Part shown: positions 17,757 to 26,693 of the stretch, piece after piece
How the letters are laid out: the number at the start of each line of letters is the position of its first letter
Numbering within the stretch: the stretch's first letter is position 1
DNA from: Minicystis rosea
Lineage (GTDB): Bacteria; Myxococcota_A; Polyangia; Polyangiales; Polyangiaceae
DNA length: 64,000 nt
Reading direction: 5' to 3'
Assembly: GCA_001931535.1 (NCBI GenBank)
Contig: CP016211.1
Location: forward strand, 15,081,501-15,145,500
Notes under the pieces: generated by a model
The model's input: only the letters and a program-made list of their open reading frames with translations
Told to the model about the DNA's origin: nothing
Database searches by the model: none
Program-made: the position numbers and the translations under genes

Positions 17757-20715
17757 ATTTCACCTCTCGATCTCGAATCGATGGAGACGACTCTGGGTTT
17801 TTGGCAGATGCCGTGATGATGCGGAGGGTGCGGAAGTAGCCATGAAACTGCACTTCGATGGTGTGGACCCCCGAGAGGTCGACGCCGGGCTGGCGCGCCG
17901 AATCGATCTCGAGCGTGAAGCCGGTATACGGGCCCACGCCTGCGTAGATGGCTTTGGCGGTCTCCGCGTGAACGTCGGTCAACGCATATTCGCCGGCGGC
18001 GAATCGCTTGTTGTTGCGTCGTGGCCAGTACGAGAACTCCACCGCTTCGACCGCGTCTCGCCAGAACACGATCGATTTGCCGGGGTCCGAGGGGCGTTTG
18101 GGGTGGCGCGCGTCGACGGGGATGAACGTGTCGTCCCGATCGTGCACGATCCGCACGATGACGAGGTCATCGTCCGACTTCACGGTGGCACCGTGGAGGT
18201 ACACGGACACGCGGCTCAGCCTGACGTCCGCCCAGTCCCGCCACATCGGCGCGGCCAGCACGCCGGGGCGCCCTTCGAGCCACCCGATGCGGAATTGGAC
18301 CTTTCCTGTCGTCTTGAGCGAGAGGAGGCTCTCGGGGTCGTCGACTCGGATGGACAGCCCCGGCGCGTCGTCGTCCGCGGGGAACTTCTGCGGCGCGTGG
18401 GAATAGCGCGCCAGCACGTTGGTGTACTGCGTCTGGAGCGCGTCTTGGCACGCTCTCAACACCGAAGCATCGATGTTCGCGGCGACGTTGTCCGGGTCCC
18501 AGGCCCGGCGGTCCTCCAACACCGCGCGGAAGACGTTGTACTCCGTGTCGAGCGACCAGTACGCGTACGCGCGATTGGACATGCTGATGCGCTCGATGAG
18601 CCGGTCGCGCATGCGCTGATGTAACCGGCTGAAGAACGCTGCGACGGCCGGCAGGCTCGGGTCCGACGCGGACCGTACGGCCCTGAGCCGAGCCGTGAAT
18701 TGGCCATCCAGCTCGGCGAGCCTCGCCAGCGACTCGCGCAGGGCGGAGACCTCCACCGTGTAGCGGAGCTGCAAGAGGCTGTGCTCCTGGAACGCGTCGG
18801 TCAGCCGGCGAAGCGCCGATCGCATGGCCGGCGCCCCGTCGACGTCGCAGAAGCTGTCCACGATCTCGGTGTATTCATCGAGGTTCGCAAAGACCTTCCC
18901 GACATCGCGGATGTCACCCGTGTCCGCGAGCGCCGCGCGCAGGGCTTCGAAGCCTTTGCCCTGCACACGATAGATGCGGGTGACGAGGTCCGACTTGTCG
19001 ATCGTGACGCCGTCGCTGCCCTTGATGGTCGTCCAACCCTCGTAAAGCAGCTTGGTCGTCTGGAGGCCCATCATGGCGGCGCCCGCGTAGCCGTGCGACG
19101 GCGGCACGAACGTCAGCATCTCGAGCGCGGACGCGATGGTCCGAAAGTCCATGTTGAACTTGCGATAGATGCTCGCCTCGAGCTCGCCGAGGTGGCGCAC
19201 GACGTCGCGCCGAGCGTCTTCGCACGCGACGCGCGCAGCCCTCATTTCGAGCGCCATCTGCTCGATTCGCTCCTTCGCGGACTTGATGTCTCCTTCGCCG
19301 AGCTGGCGCGCCGTGCGCACGTTGCTCTCCAGCGCGCCGAGGTCGGAGAGCTCCTCGTGCTGCTGCTCGAGCAGCGCGGTGTAGCTCTCGTACGATTTCT
19401 CGACGCTCTCGAGCGCATCGATGCTGTCCTTGATCGCGCGCTGGATGTATTGGAACGACGGCGAAGGGGCGTAGTTTCGCTGGTGGCCAAAAGCATCCTG
19501 CTCGGACCGGAGCCGCCCCCGGAGGATGGCGGCCTCGGTGAAGAGCGCATACAGGTCCTCGTCCCGGTCGCTCGCCGGCGCGAGCAGGTCGTACAGCCAA
19601 TCGAAGATCTCGCCGAGCCGTGGATCGGCGGCGGCGCCCACGCCCTCGGAGACGAAGATGTCCCGAGCGCGCTGCACGAGCATGGCGAGGTAGGGATAGT
19701 GTGCTTTGCAAGCGTCGAAGATGTCCCGCAGAGAGCCCTTCTCGACGCCGGCGGCGCCGGCGGGGCCGGCGTTTCCCGATTGGCCATCACGGCCCGGGGT
19801 GCGCACGGGAGACGTGTATTCGGAAACCTGTTTGTCGGCGGGCAGGACTGCGCCCAAGCCAAACGTCACCAACGCGAAACGGGTGCCCGCCGTGCCGCCC
19901 TCGCCGCCCTCACCGCCGTTGCCGCCGGCGCCGCCGGACGCGGAGGCGTGAACCTCCGCTCCTGGTGCGTCGAGGGTGAGCACGCGCGCGGTGCCGCCCT
20001 TGCCCCCGTCGCCTCCGCGACCTCCTTCGCCCCCTCGTCCTCCAGCCCCGCCCTCGGCGGGCGAGAGCGTCTTGTACCAATCACTCTGCCCATACGCCGG
20101 AGGGTAGTGCCATGCATAACCGCGTCCGCCGTCACCGCCCTTGCCCCCGCGCTGCCCGCGTTGGCCTCGGCCGCCTTTGCCACCGCCGGCCCTCACGTCG
20201 AGAGGCCCTGTGATGCGGCCCGCGAAGATCCTCACCGTGCCGCCGGGCTCTCCGGCGAGGCCGGAGTCACCGCGTGCGCCCTCCCTGCCGTCTTTGCCGG
20301 GGGTGGCCAACGTGTCGCCCTGCCAGAAGTACCCGATGTATGCGTCGACGCCGTTGTCCGCGTCGAGTGGAGCGCCCGTTCGCGTCGGTGTCAGCAGCTC
20401 TTTGCCCGGGTTGCCGGAGACATCGATGCAGGCGGGCTCCTTGAATGCGTTGGGCTTGGCGTCGATGACGCGCGCGACGATCGTCACGGACCTCCCGGGG
20501 ATCACCAGCGGGCCACGGATCGTGACCGCCTCCGCGAAGATCTCGACGTCGCGCTCGCGGTCGAGCAAGCAATACGCGTCGGGATCGGTGCCTCCCGCCG
20601 ACTGCGTCAGCACGAGCTCCGGCAGCGTCGAATAGATCGTGTCCGTCTTCTCGGACGCCCCCGGCTTGGTGCGCGATCGTTGATAGAAGCTCTTCCCAGA
20701 TCGAACGAGCGGCAT
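17749..20715 (-). CDS. Large glycine-rich (collagen-like) helical protein, unknown function
   Basis: About 988 residues. After an N-terminal beta domain (VEIFAEAVTIRGPLVIPGRS) come Gly-rich collagen-like or PGRS-like stretches (GGGKGGRGQRGQRGGKGG; GGAGGNGGEGGEGGTAG), interrupted by unique sequence. A long alpha-helical region with coiled coils occupies the middle, and a C-terminal beta domain ends in FHGYFRTLRIITASAKN. No signal peptide is seen. The start at 20715 (MPLVRSGKS) is preferred because GAGGAG/AAGGAG lies just upstream; in-frame ATGs at 20739 and 20775 lack a ribosome site. The stop overlaps the start of the membrane coiled-coil gene, implying a two-protein complex. Family unknown. 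Confidence 0.6.
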   Translation of the reverse strand: MPLVRSGKSFYQRSRTKPGASEKTDTIYSTLPELVLTQSAGGTDPDAYCLLDRERDVEIFAEAVTIRGPLVIPGRSVTIVARVIDAKPNAFKEPACIDVSGNPGKELLTPTRTGAPLDADNGVDAYIGYFWQGDTLATPGKDGREGARGDSGLAGEPGGTVRIFAGRITGPLDVRAGGGKGGRGQRGQRGGKGGDGGRGYAWHYPPAYGQSDWYKTLSPAEGGAGGRGGEGGRGGDGGKGGTARVLTLDAPGAEVHASASGGAGGNGGEGGEGGTAGTRFALVTFGLGAVLPADKQVSEYTSPVRTPGRDGQSGNAGPAGAAGVEKGSLRDIFDACKAHYPYLAMLVQRARDIFVSEGVGAAADPRLGEIFDWLYDLLAPASDRDEDLYALFTEAAILRGRLRSEQDAFGHQRNYAPSPSFQYIQRAIKDSIDALESVEKSYESYTALLEQQHEELSDLGALESNVRTARQLGEGDIKSAKERIEQMALEMRAARVACEDARRDVVRHLGELEASIYRKFNMDFRTIASALEMLTFVPPSHGYAGAAMMGLQTTKLLYEGWTTIKGSDGVTIDKSDLVTRIYRVQGKGFEALRAALADTGDIRDVGKVFANLDEYTEIVDSFCDVDGAPAMRSALRRLTDAFQEHSLLQLRYTVEVSALRESLARLAELDGQFTARLRAVRSASDPSLPAVAAFFSRLHQRMRDRLIERISMSNRAYAYWSLDTEYNVFRAVLEDRRAWDPDNVAANIDASVLRACQDALQTQYTNVLARYSHAPQKFPADDDAPGLSIRVDDPESLLSLKTTGKVQFRIGWLEGRPGVLAAPMWRDWADVRLSRVSVYLHGATVKSDDDLVIVRIVHDRDDTFIPVDARHPKRPSDPGKSIVFWRDAVEAVEFSYWPRRNNKRFAAGEYALTDVHAETAKAIYAGVGPYTGFTLEIDSARQPGVDLSGVHTIEVQFHGYFRTLRIITASAKNPESSPSIRDREVKCV

Positions 20716-20924
20716 CGGCTCCTCGTCTCCTTCGGTCATGAGCGCAGGATGGGTATGCGCTGGCACAGCGGTCATCCATCATCGCCTCGCGCCTTTCGCG
20801 GGAGGACGGCGACGCTCCCGCGACATCGCCGTTGATCCATGCTTCCCAAAGGGCCTTGCCCTCGTGGAAGGCATGGTCTCACCCACCTTCGCAGCCGCGA
20901 CCCGTCGCCGTCAACGACGTGGGT

Positions 20925-21045
20925 ATTCAATATTTGTTTGGGTGCCGTCGGACCGTCCCCGTCAAGGTGGTTGCATTCAACATTTGTTTGGGTGCGACGG
21001 TGCCGTCGTCGCGCACGAGGGAGGCATTCAACATTTGTTTGGGTG
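20925..21045. repeat. Three direct repeats of ATTCAAYATTTGTTTGGGTG with a 50-51 bp period
   Basis: Copies lie at 20925-20944, 20975-20994 and 21026-21045; they are identical except T/C at the seventh base. The 30-31 bp between copies is GC-rich and shows loose similarity (GTC-rich start, then CAA/CAC and GGGT/GGC at the end). This fits a degenerate 50-bp tandem repeat with a strongly conserved AT-richer core. The core stands out sharply from the 70% GC background. It lies in the gap upstream of the membrane protein at 21194. No cas gene is present and the unit is not palindromic. Confidence 0.8.
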
Positions 21046-21193
21046 TCACGCCGCCGGAGCGGGCGCGATGCGCATTCGTTCGAGAAAATGCGGGGAATGC
21101 GCGTCGTCGTGTGGTCCGTCGAGGCCTTGTCCGCCGGGGCGCGCGCACGGCTTCTGCTTGACGTGTGATTGCCAATTGTCGTGTTTAGGAGAC

Positions 21194-22030
21194 ATGATGG
21201 CGATCCTCCTCGCCTGGGCTCCGCTGCTGCGTGGGCTCTGGGCAGTCTCCCTCGGGAGCGCGGTGGTCTTCTATGCGCTCTGCTACGCGGCGCCCGGTCT
21301 GGTCGTGCGGCTTCAATCGATGCCTTGGACCTTTCACGTCGGCCGGAATCTCGATCTCGATTTCCAGACGGTGACGTATGCCACCTACCACACCCGTCGA
21401 TTCAACCAGATCACGCACTGGCCCCTGATCCTCGACCAAGTCGCGTGGTTCGTCGTCCTCGAGCGCTGCCATCCAGCGCTCTCCGTGGCCGCGGTCGCGC
21501 TCCTGCTCGCGCAGGCGGCGCGCCTCGGTGAGCGCCGCGTGGGCTTCGCCGCGGTCGTCGTGTGGCCCCTGATCGCGCTCGGCGCGAGCCTCTTCCGTGA
21601 TGCGCTCGGCGACGAGGCGGCCTATCTGCTCGCCATCGTCGTGCTGATGGCGGGCACGATCCTCCGCTGCATCGGCCACTGCGTGGAGCCGCTGCCGCCC
21701 ATGATGGCCGAGGAGAGCGACCAGTTCCTCCCGGTGCGGCGCGCCCTCGACGTGCGGCGTTTCTGGCTCTTTCCGCTGTTCGGATATTGCTCCGAGCTCT
21801 GCGCCGGGATGCCGTTTCGTCTCTTCGTCGTGCAGATCGCGTGGGCGACGGCGCGTCTCACCGGGCCGCTCCAGCGCGTGATCGGTTGGTCCGAGGCCGC
21901 GCGCCACGCGAGGGAGATCCATGCGCGCGGCTTTCGCGTCTATCCACCCGCCGCGCACCTCCTCGCTCCTCACATCGCAGCGGACACGGGCGCGCGCTGG
22001 GCATCGGACAGCACGACGAGCACGAAGTAA
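21194..22030 (+). CDS. Polytopic membrane protein, possibly Mpo1/DUF962-like
   Basis: A 278-residue integral membrane protein with four or five hydrophobic helices (LRGLWAVSLGSAVVFYALCY; ALSVAAVALLLAQAARL; AYLLAIVVLMAGTILRCIGH). Conserved-looking polar positions include YHTRRFNQITHWP and RCIGHCVEPLPP, which recall the two His-containing motifs of the Mpo1/DUF962 family; this is a weak match. AGGAG precedes the tandem ATGs at 21194/21197. Its 3' end overlaps the convergent membrane gene by 61 bp. The repeat cluster ends about 150 bp upstream. Confidence 0.55.
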   Translation: MMAILLAWAPLLRGLWAVSLGSAVVFYALCYAAPGLVVRLQSMPWTFHVGRNLDLDFQTVTYATYHTRRFNQITHWPLILDQVAWFVVLERCHPALSVAAVALLLAQAARLGERRVGFAAVVVWPLIALGASLFRDALGDEAAYLLAIVVLMAGTILRCIGHCVEPLPPMMAEESDQFLPVRRALDVRRFWLFPLFGYCSELCAGMPFRLFVVQIAWATARLTGPLQRVIGWSEAARHAREIHARGFRVYPPAAHLLAPHIAADTGARWASDSTTSTK

Positions 22031-22437
22031 GCGCGCACGGGAATGGTGAGCGCGCTGAAGACGAGGTTACCGATGTTCGAAGCGTTGAACGCGCCGTTCG
22101 CCACACAGAACGCGACCGCGATCGCGAGGTGCACCAGATCGCCGGGGAGCATGGCGGTGACGAAGCGGCGCACCACGCGACGCTCCCAGGGCAGGAGCAT
22201 GGTGCCGTGGATGATGCCGAACGAGAGCGTCATCATCCCGAACTCGCGGGTCATGAGGAGCGCGGCCGCGCCCGCGGCGTCGGCGCGGGCGACGTAGGCC
22301 GGCGCGAGCTGCGCGAGCAACGCTGCCGGCGCGAGGAGCGCGACGACGCCGGTGCCGATCTCGATCAGCACCTCCACGTAGGTGTAATAGATGCGAAAGA
22401 ATCGCTCGATCGGGGAGAGAGGGGTTTGCGTGGGCAT
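21970..22437 (-). CDS. Small four-helix membrane protein, unknown function
   Basis: A 155-residue protein with about four hydrophobic helices: VLIEIGTGVVALLAPAALLA, MMTLSFGIIHGTML, HLAIAVAFCVANGAF and VRAYFVLVVLSD. The spacing and the cytoplasmic Arg-rich loop (WERRVVRRF) are typical of small inner-membrane proteins. The 3' end overlaps the convergent membrane gene by 61 bp, and the histidine kinase gene starts 117 bp away on the other strand. No ribosome site is obvious before the ATG at 22437, so the start is uncertain. No family recognised. Confidence 0.55.
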   Translation of the reverse strand: MPTQTPLSPIERFFRIYYTYVEVLIEIGTGVVALLAPAALLAQLAPAYVARADAAGAAALLMTREFGMMTLSFGIIHGTMLLPWERRVVRRFVTAMLPGDLVHLAIAVAFCVANGAFNASNIGNLVFSALTIPVRAYFVLVVLSDAQRAPVSAAM

Positions 22438-22495
22438 GAGCGACGGGCGCGTATGCCACTTGGCGCACGGCGACGCCTGCGGTCCTCGCCTGGAG

Positions 22496-22507
22496 ATTTG
22501 TTTGGGT
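22496..22507. repeat. Partial fourth copy of the repeat core
   Basis: ATTTGTTTGGGT here matches 12 bases of the 20-bp core found three times at 20925-21045. It lies about 50 bp upstream of the histidine kinase start, between two divergent genes. The recurrence suggests a dispersed repeat family. Confidence 0.55.
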
Positions 22508-22554
22508 CGAGGTTCTCTCCTCGGATCGACGCACGGGGGCGGTATCTTCCGATC

Positions 22555-23964
22555 ATGCCCACGGACGTTTCGTCAACCATGCCGCGTGGCCTCGTCGCGC
22601 GGCTGTGGGAGGGGGCGAGGCGCTTCACGGCCACCGAGCCCCGCGCCTCGTCACCCGAGGAGGAGAGCGAATATCAGCGCTTCTCGCGGGAGACCAACGC
22701 GCGCAGCGGCCGCATCTTCTTCCTCGGCATCAGCGTGGGCAACCTGCTGTGGTGGCTCACCGATCCGGTCGTCTATCACGGGCAAGCGCGGGTGCTGCGC
22801 GTGTTCTCGACGTTCCGCCCGCTCATCTCGGTGGGTGGGCTCTTCGTCTATGCGCTCGTCGTCACGGTGCCGGCGCTGCGCCGGCACCCCGTGGCGTCGC
22901 TGGCGATCGGCGGGGCCGCGCTGATCGGGCTCACCGCGCGCGGCCTCAGCGGGATCGGCGGGCCGTCGGAGCCGTGGTTCCACTTCCTGCACTTGGCGCC
23001 GCCCGCGAGCGTGCTGCTCTCCTGCTCGTTCGCCGAGCGCGTCGCGTCGCTCGCCTTGATCCTCGCGGCGACGCTGCTCGGGTACTTCTCATTTCACGCG
23101 GGCTACTTCCACGATCCCAACGCGCTCGCCGCGGTGAGCTTCTTCCTGTTCGCCATCGTGGCGAGCCTCGTGGCCGGCGTGCTCAGCGAGCGCACGCGAC
23201 GCACGCACTTCTTCATGCGCCGGCTCCTCGCGCAGCAGGGAGAGGAGCTCCGCTCGCTCAGCGATCGCCTCGAGGAACGCGTGCAGGAGAAGACCGCGGA
23301 GCTGCGCGCGCTCGCCGCGCACCTCGAGACGGCGCGGGAGAGCGAGCGCGCCCACATCGCCCGCGAGCTGCACGACGAGCTCGGCCAGGAGCTCACCGCC
23401 GCGCGCTACACGATGGCCTATGTCCGGCCGCGCTACGCCCGCGATCCGCACAGCATCGGCGCCGATCTCGAGGCGATCGACGAGCAGCTCGCCCGCACCG
23501 CGGCGGTCACCCGCGCCATCATGATGGATCTGCGCCCGCGCGTGCTCGACGATCTCGGCCTGGTCGCCGCCGTGGAGTGGCTCGCGCGGCGCGCCGAGGA
23601 TCGCATGGGCCTGTCCTGCGATCTCGACCTGCCTCCCGATCGCGATCTCGATCTCGATCCGAGGCTCGTGATCGCGGCCTTCCGCATCGTGCAGGAGTCG
23701 CTCACGAATGCCGGCCGGCACGCGCAGGCCGCGCGCGTGGAGCTGACGCTGCGCTGCGACGACGCGCGCCTCCTCATCTCGGTGGGCGATGACGGCGTCG
23801 GCTTCGAGCCGCACCTGGCGCGCGGCGGTTATGGCCTGATCGGGATGCGCGAGCGGGTTCGGGCGCTCCACGGCGAGCTCTCGATCGAGAGCGCGCCGGG
23901 GCAGGGAACGCGGGTGCTGGCGCGCCTGCCGCTCGCTGCCGAGGGCGAGGAGGTGAGGCCGTGA
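22555..23964 (+). CDS. NarL-type sensor histidine kinase (HisKA_3)
   Basis: A 469-residue membrane histidine kinase. The N-terminal half has about six hydrophobic helices with no extracellular sensor domain. A coiled-coil linker (LSDRLEERVQEKTAELRAL) leads to the HisKA_3 box, with phospho-acceptor His273 in ARELHDELGQE. The ATPase domain has the N box QESLTNAGRHAQA and G box DDGVGFEP...GYGLIGMRERV. The open frame continues upstream, but MPTDVSSTM at 22555 is the first start after the divergent gene. Its stop overlaps the response regulator start by 4 bp (GTGA), so the two are co-translated. The signal is unknown. Confidence 0.9.
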   Translation: MPTDVSSTMPRGLVARLWEGARRFTATEPRASSPEEESEYQRFSRETNARSGRIFFLGISVGNLLWWLTDPVVYHGQARVLRVFSTFRPLISVGGLFVYALVVTVPALRRHPVASLAIGGAALIGLTARGLSGIGGPSEPWFHFLHLAPPASVLLSCSFAERVASLALILAATLLGYFSFHAGYFHDPNALAAVSFFLFAIVASLVAGVLSERTRRTHFFMRRLLAQQGEELRSLSDRLEERVQEKTAELRALAAHLETARESERAHIARELHDELGQELTAARYTMAYVRPRYARDPHSIGADLEAIDEQLARTAAVTRAIMMDLRPRVLDDLGLVAAVEWLARRAEDRMGLSCDLDLPPDRDLDLDPRLVIAAFRIVQESLTNAGRHAQAARVELTLRCDDARLLISVGDDGVGFEPHLARGGYGLIGMRERVRALHGELSIESAPGQGTRVLARLPLAAEGEEVRP

Positions 23965-24584
23965 TCCGAGTCTTCATCGCCGACGATCACACCATCGTCC
24001 GTCGTGGCATTCGACAGGTCCTCTCCGACGCCGGCGACATCGAGGTGGTGGGCGAGGCCGCGGATGGGCGGGCCACGCTCAAGGCGCTCGAGGCCCCCGA
24101 CTTCGACGTGCTCGTGCTCGATCTCTCGCTCCCCAAGGTCAATGGCCCCGAGGTGCTGCGGCGGCAGCGCGAGCAGGCGCCCGGCTTGCGGGTCGTCATC
24201 CTCTCGATGTACCCCGAGGAGCAATACGCGCTCCGCCTTCTGCGCGACGGCGCCGCCGCGTACATCGCCAAGGATCGCCCGGTCGAAGAGCTCATCGCCG
24301 CCGTGCGCGCGGCCGCCGCGGGCCGCACGTACGTCACGCCCGGCGCGGCGCGCCTCGCCGAGACGAAGGCTTCCGGGGGCGCGCCGCACGAAGCGCTCTC
24401 ACCGCGCGAGCATCAAGTCTTCATGCTGCTGTTCAAGGGCCTCGCGGTGGCCGACATCGCCGCGGAGCTGAACCTGAGCTCCAGCACCGTCAGCAACCAC
24501 ATCGCGACCATCAAGACGAAGCTCGGCGTCCGCACCGTCACCCAGATCGTCAGCTACGCCCACCGCGCCGGGCTCACGCCGTAG
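23961..24584 (+). CDS. NarL/LuxR-type response regulator
   Basis: A 207-residue response regulator starting with GTG inside the kinase stop. The receiver domain has the acidic pocket ADDH, phospho-acceptor Asp54 in LVLDLSLP, switch Ser in ILSM and Lys in IAKDRP. The C-terminal LuxR helix-turn-helix reads LSPREHQVFMLLFKGL ... LSSSTVSNHIATIKTKLGV. It is the cognate partner of the upstream kinase. The stop codon TAG uses the first base of the inverted-repeat element that follows, so the element inserted exactly at the end of this gene. Confidence 0.92.
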   Translation: MIRVFIADDHTIVRRGIRQVLSDAGDIEVVGEAADGRATLKALEAPDFDVLVLDLSLPKVNGPEVLRRQREQAPGLRVVILSMYPEEQYALRLLRDGAAAYIAKDRPVEELIAAVRAAAAGRTYVTPGAARLAETKASGGAPHEALSPREHQVFMLLFKGLAVADIAAELNLSSSTVSNHIATIKTKLGVRTVTQIVSYAHRAGLTP

Positions 24585-24705
24585 GCTCTGTCCGACGACT
24601 GCTGCGCACACCGCATCGTCGGTCGAGCTCGCTCGAAATACGAGAGTATTCCTCGCTCGCTCTCCCTAGCTGCGGTGCGCTCGCGACGTCGTCGGACAGA
24701 GCCTA
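24582..24705. mobile_element. MITE-like element, 120 bp with 16-bp terminal inverted repeats and TA flanks
   Basis: GGCTCTGTCCGACGAC at 24584-24599 is the exact reverse complement of GTCGTCGGACAGAGCC at 24688-24703, and each is flanked by a TA dinucleotide. The interior pairs further but imperfectly (GCGCACACCGCA against GCTGCGGTGCGC), so the whole element can fold into a long hairpin. It has no coding capacity. A TA duplication and short inverted repeats fit a non-autonomous relative of IS630/Tc1-type elements; the family is inference. It sits between convergent genes and could also end transcription from both sides. Confidence 0.65.
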
Positions 24706-24760
24706 GCGCGATCATCGCGAGCCTCGCCGCGCGACGTTGCGCCGAGCCCCCGCGCCAAGG

Positions 24761-26548
24761 CTACTTCGAGCGATCCTCCGTGATGCTCGTCTGATCGTCG
24801 CCGAGATTGAACGCCGTCTCGATCAGCGCCAGATGACTGAAGGCTTGTGGGAAATTGCCGAGCTGGCGGCGACCGATGGGGTCGTACTCCTCCGAGAGGA
24901 GGCCGACGTCGTTGCGCAGCGCGAGCAGCCGCTCGAACAGTCGCTCGGCGTCGCGTATACGCCCCATCCGTGCATGGCAGCTCGAAAGCCAGAAGCTGCA
25001 TGCGAGAAACGCCCCCTCGGGATCGGAGAGCCCATCGCTCGCGTCCTGGGAGTACCTGAGCACGAGCCCTTCGTGGAGCAACTCCCGCTCAATCGCGCGG
25101 ACGGTGCCCACCACGCGCGGGTCGCATGCCGGCAGGAACCCTACGAGCGGAATACGCAGCGCGCTCGCGTCGAGCGTCTGGCTGCCATAGGACTGCGTGA
25201 AGGTGTTGCGGCCGCTGTCGAAGCCTTTCGCGCACACCTCGGCGTGGATCTCGTCACGGAGCTTGCGCCAGCGGTCGACGGGGCCGTCGAGGCCGATGCG
25301 CTCCACGGTCTTCACGGCGCGATCGAAGGCGACCCAACTCATGACCTTCGCATAGGTGAAGTGCTTGGGAGCGCTGCGCATCTCCCACAGCCCCGAGCCG
25401 GGCTCTCGCCAGCTCGACGCGAGAAAGTCGAGGAGGGCGCGCTGGATGCGCCACGTCGAGTCTTCGGGCTCCGCATGGACCTTGTACGCTTGATAGGTCG
25501 AGTCCATCAGCTCTCCGTAAACGTCGAGCTGGCGTTGCGCGTAGGCGTCGTTGCCGATGCGTACCGGTTTCGAGCCCTGGTAGCCCGGCAGCCAAGGCAC
25601 GACCCATTCGTCCAAACGACGCTCACCCGCGATCCCGTACATGATCTGGATCTTGGATGGATCGCCCGCGACCGCGCGCATGAGCCAGTCGCGCCAGGCT
25701 TTCGCCTCGTCCTCGAAGCCCCCGAGGAGCAGCGCCTCCAGCGTCAATGTGGCGTCGCGTAGCCAGCAATAGCGATAGTCCCAATTGCGCCCGCCGCCGA
25801 GCCACTCCGGCAACGACGTCGTCGGAGCGGCCACGATGCCGCCGGTGGGATCGTAGGTGAGCGCTTTGAGCACGAGCAGCGAGCGAACGACGGCATCTCG
25901 CCATCGTCCGCGATAGCTGCATCGATGTGACCAATCGCGCCACCAGCGCTCGGTGCTCGCGATCCTCTCCTCGGCATCGAGAGGTGGGGGCGGCGGCTCG
26001 TACGATGGATGCCAGGTCAGGACGAAGGGTACGTGTCGCCCCTCGTCGACATCGAAGTCGGCCACCGTCGTCAGGCCTTCGCCACGCATCGGCGCCGGCG
26101 TGCGCACGATGAGCGCGTCGGGCCCAGCCACCGCGGAGATCCCACCGGGGATCGAGCGTACCCAAGGCACGATGGATCCGTAGTCGAAGCGAATGACGAG
26201 CTCCATCCGCATCGGCACTCGGCCGCTCACGCCTTCGACGACGCGCAGGACGTCGGGCGTCCGCTCGCGCAGCGGCATGGAGTCGACGACGCGCGCGCTC
26301 CCGCCGTCCGTCTCGAAGAGGGTCTCGAGCACCAGTGTGTCACCGCGGTAGCGGCGCGTGACGTTGCGAACGGGGACGGCCGGTGCGATGCGAAAGCGGC
26401 CGTGCTCCGGTGTGCCGAGCAGGGCTGCGAAGCACGCGCCCGAATCGAAGCGAGGCACGCACAGCCAATCGATGGATCCATCACGCCCGAGGAGCGCCGC
26501 AGTCTGCAGATCACCGATCAGCGCATAGTCTTCAAGCCGAGGTTGCAC
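24761..26548 (-). CDS. Glycoside hydrolase family 15 (glucoamylase/trehalase-like)
   Basis: A 595-residue GH15 enzyme. The N-terminal beta domain begins QPRLEDYALIGDLQTAALLGRDGSIDWLC, the usual family start. The (alpha/alpha)6 barrel shows WDYRYCWLRDATLTL, GLWEMRS with the general-acid Glu, and GLLSEEYDP with the base Glu. Members without signal peptides in actinobacteria and proteobacteria act on trehalose or short glucans, so a cytoplasmic trehalase/glucoamylase is likely. The GTG at 26548 is preferred over one at 26590 because it begins the conserved sequence. It is divergent from the debranching enzyme gene, probably sharing control. Confidence 0.85.
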   Translation of the reverse strand: MQPRLEDYALIGDLQTAALLGRDGSIDWLCVPRFDSGACFAALLGTPEHGRFRIAPAVPVRNVTRRYRGDTLVLETLFETDGGSARVVDSMPLRERTPDVLRVVEGVSGRVPMRMELVIRFDYGSIVPWVRSIPGGISAVAGPDALIVRTPAPMRGEGLTTVADFDVDEGRHVPFVLTWHPSYEPPPPPLDAEERIASTERWWRDWSHRCSYRGRWRDAVVRSLLVLKALTYDPTGGIVAAPTTSLPEWLGGGRNWDYRYCWLRDATLTLEALLLGGFEDEAKAWRDWLMRAVAGDPSKIQIMYGIAGERRLDEWVVPWLPGYQGSKPVRIGNDAYAQRQLDVYGELMDSTYQAYKVHAEPEDSTWRIQRALLDFLASSWREPGSGLWEMRSAPKHFTYAKVMSWVAFDRAVKTVERIGLDGPVDRWRKLRDEIHAEVCAKGFDSGRNTFTQSYGSQTLDASALRIPLVGFLPACDPRVVGTVRAIERELLHEGLVLRYSQDASDGLSDPEGAFLACSFWLSSCHARMGRIRDAERLFERLLALRNDVGLLSEEYDPIGRRQLGNFPQAFSHLALIETAFNLGDDQTSITEDRSK

Positions 26549-26693
26549 GCGATCTCGTCGTCCTCGTGCTGCGAATGGCCCGGAGCGCACGGCCTCCGAA
26601 CACCGGAGGTGCGCCTGATCGAGCTGAAGCCCGGGCGGACCACGTCAAGCCTGTCGCCGCCCATGGCCGGGGAAATGCACCCGTTCGCGAGAG

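Noticed and set aside
20925..21045. CRISPR-like array (20-bp repeats, 30-31 bp spacers)
   Set aside because: Only three units, repeat too short and not palindromic, spacers share similarity, no cas genes, and a partial copy lies elsewhere; treated as a degenerate tandem repeat.
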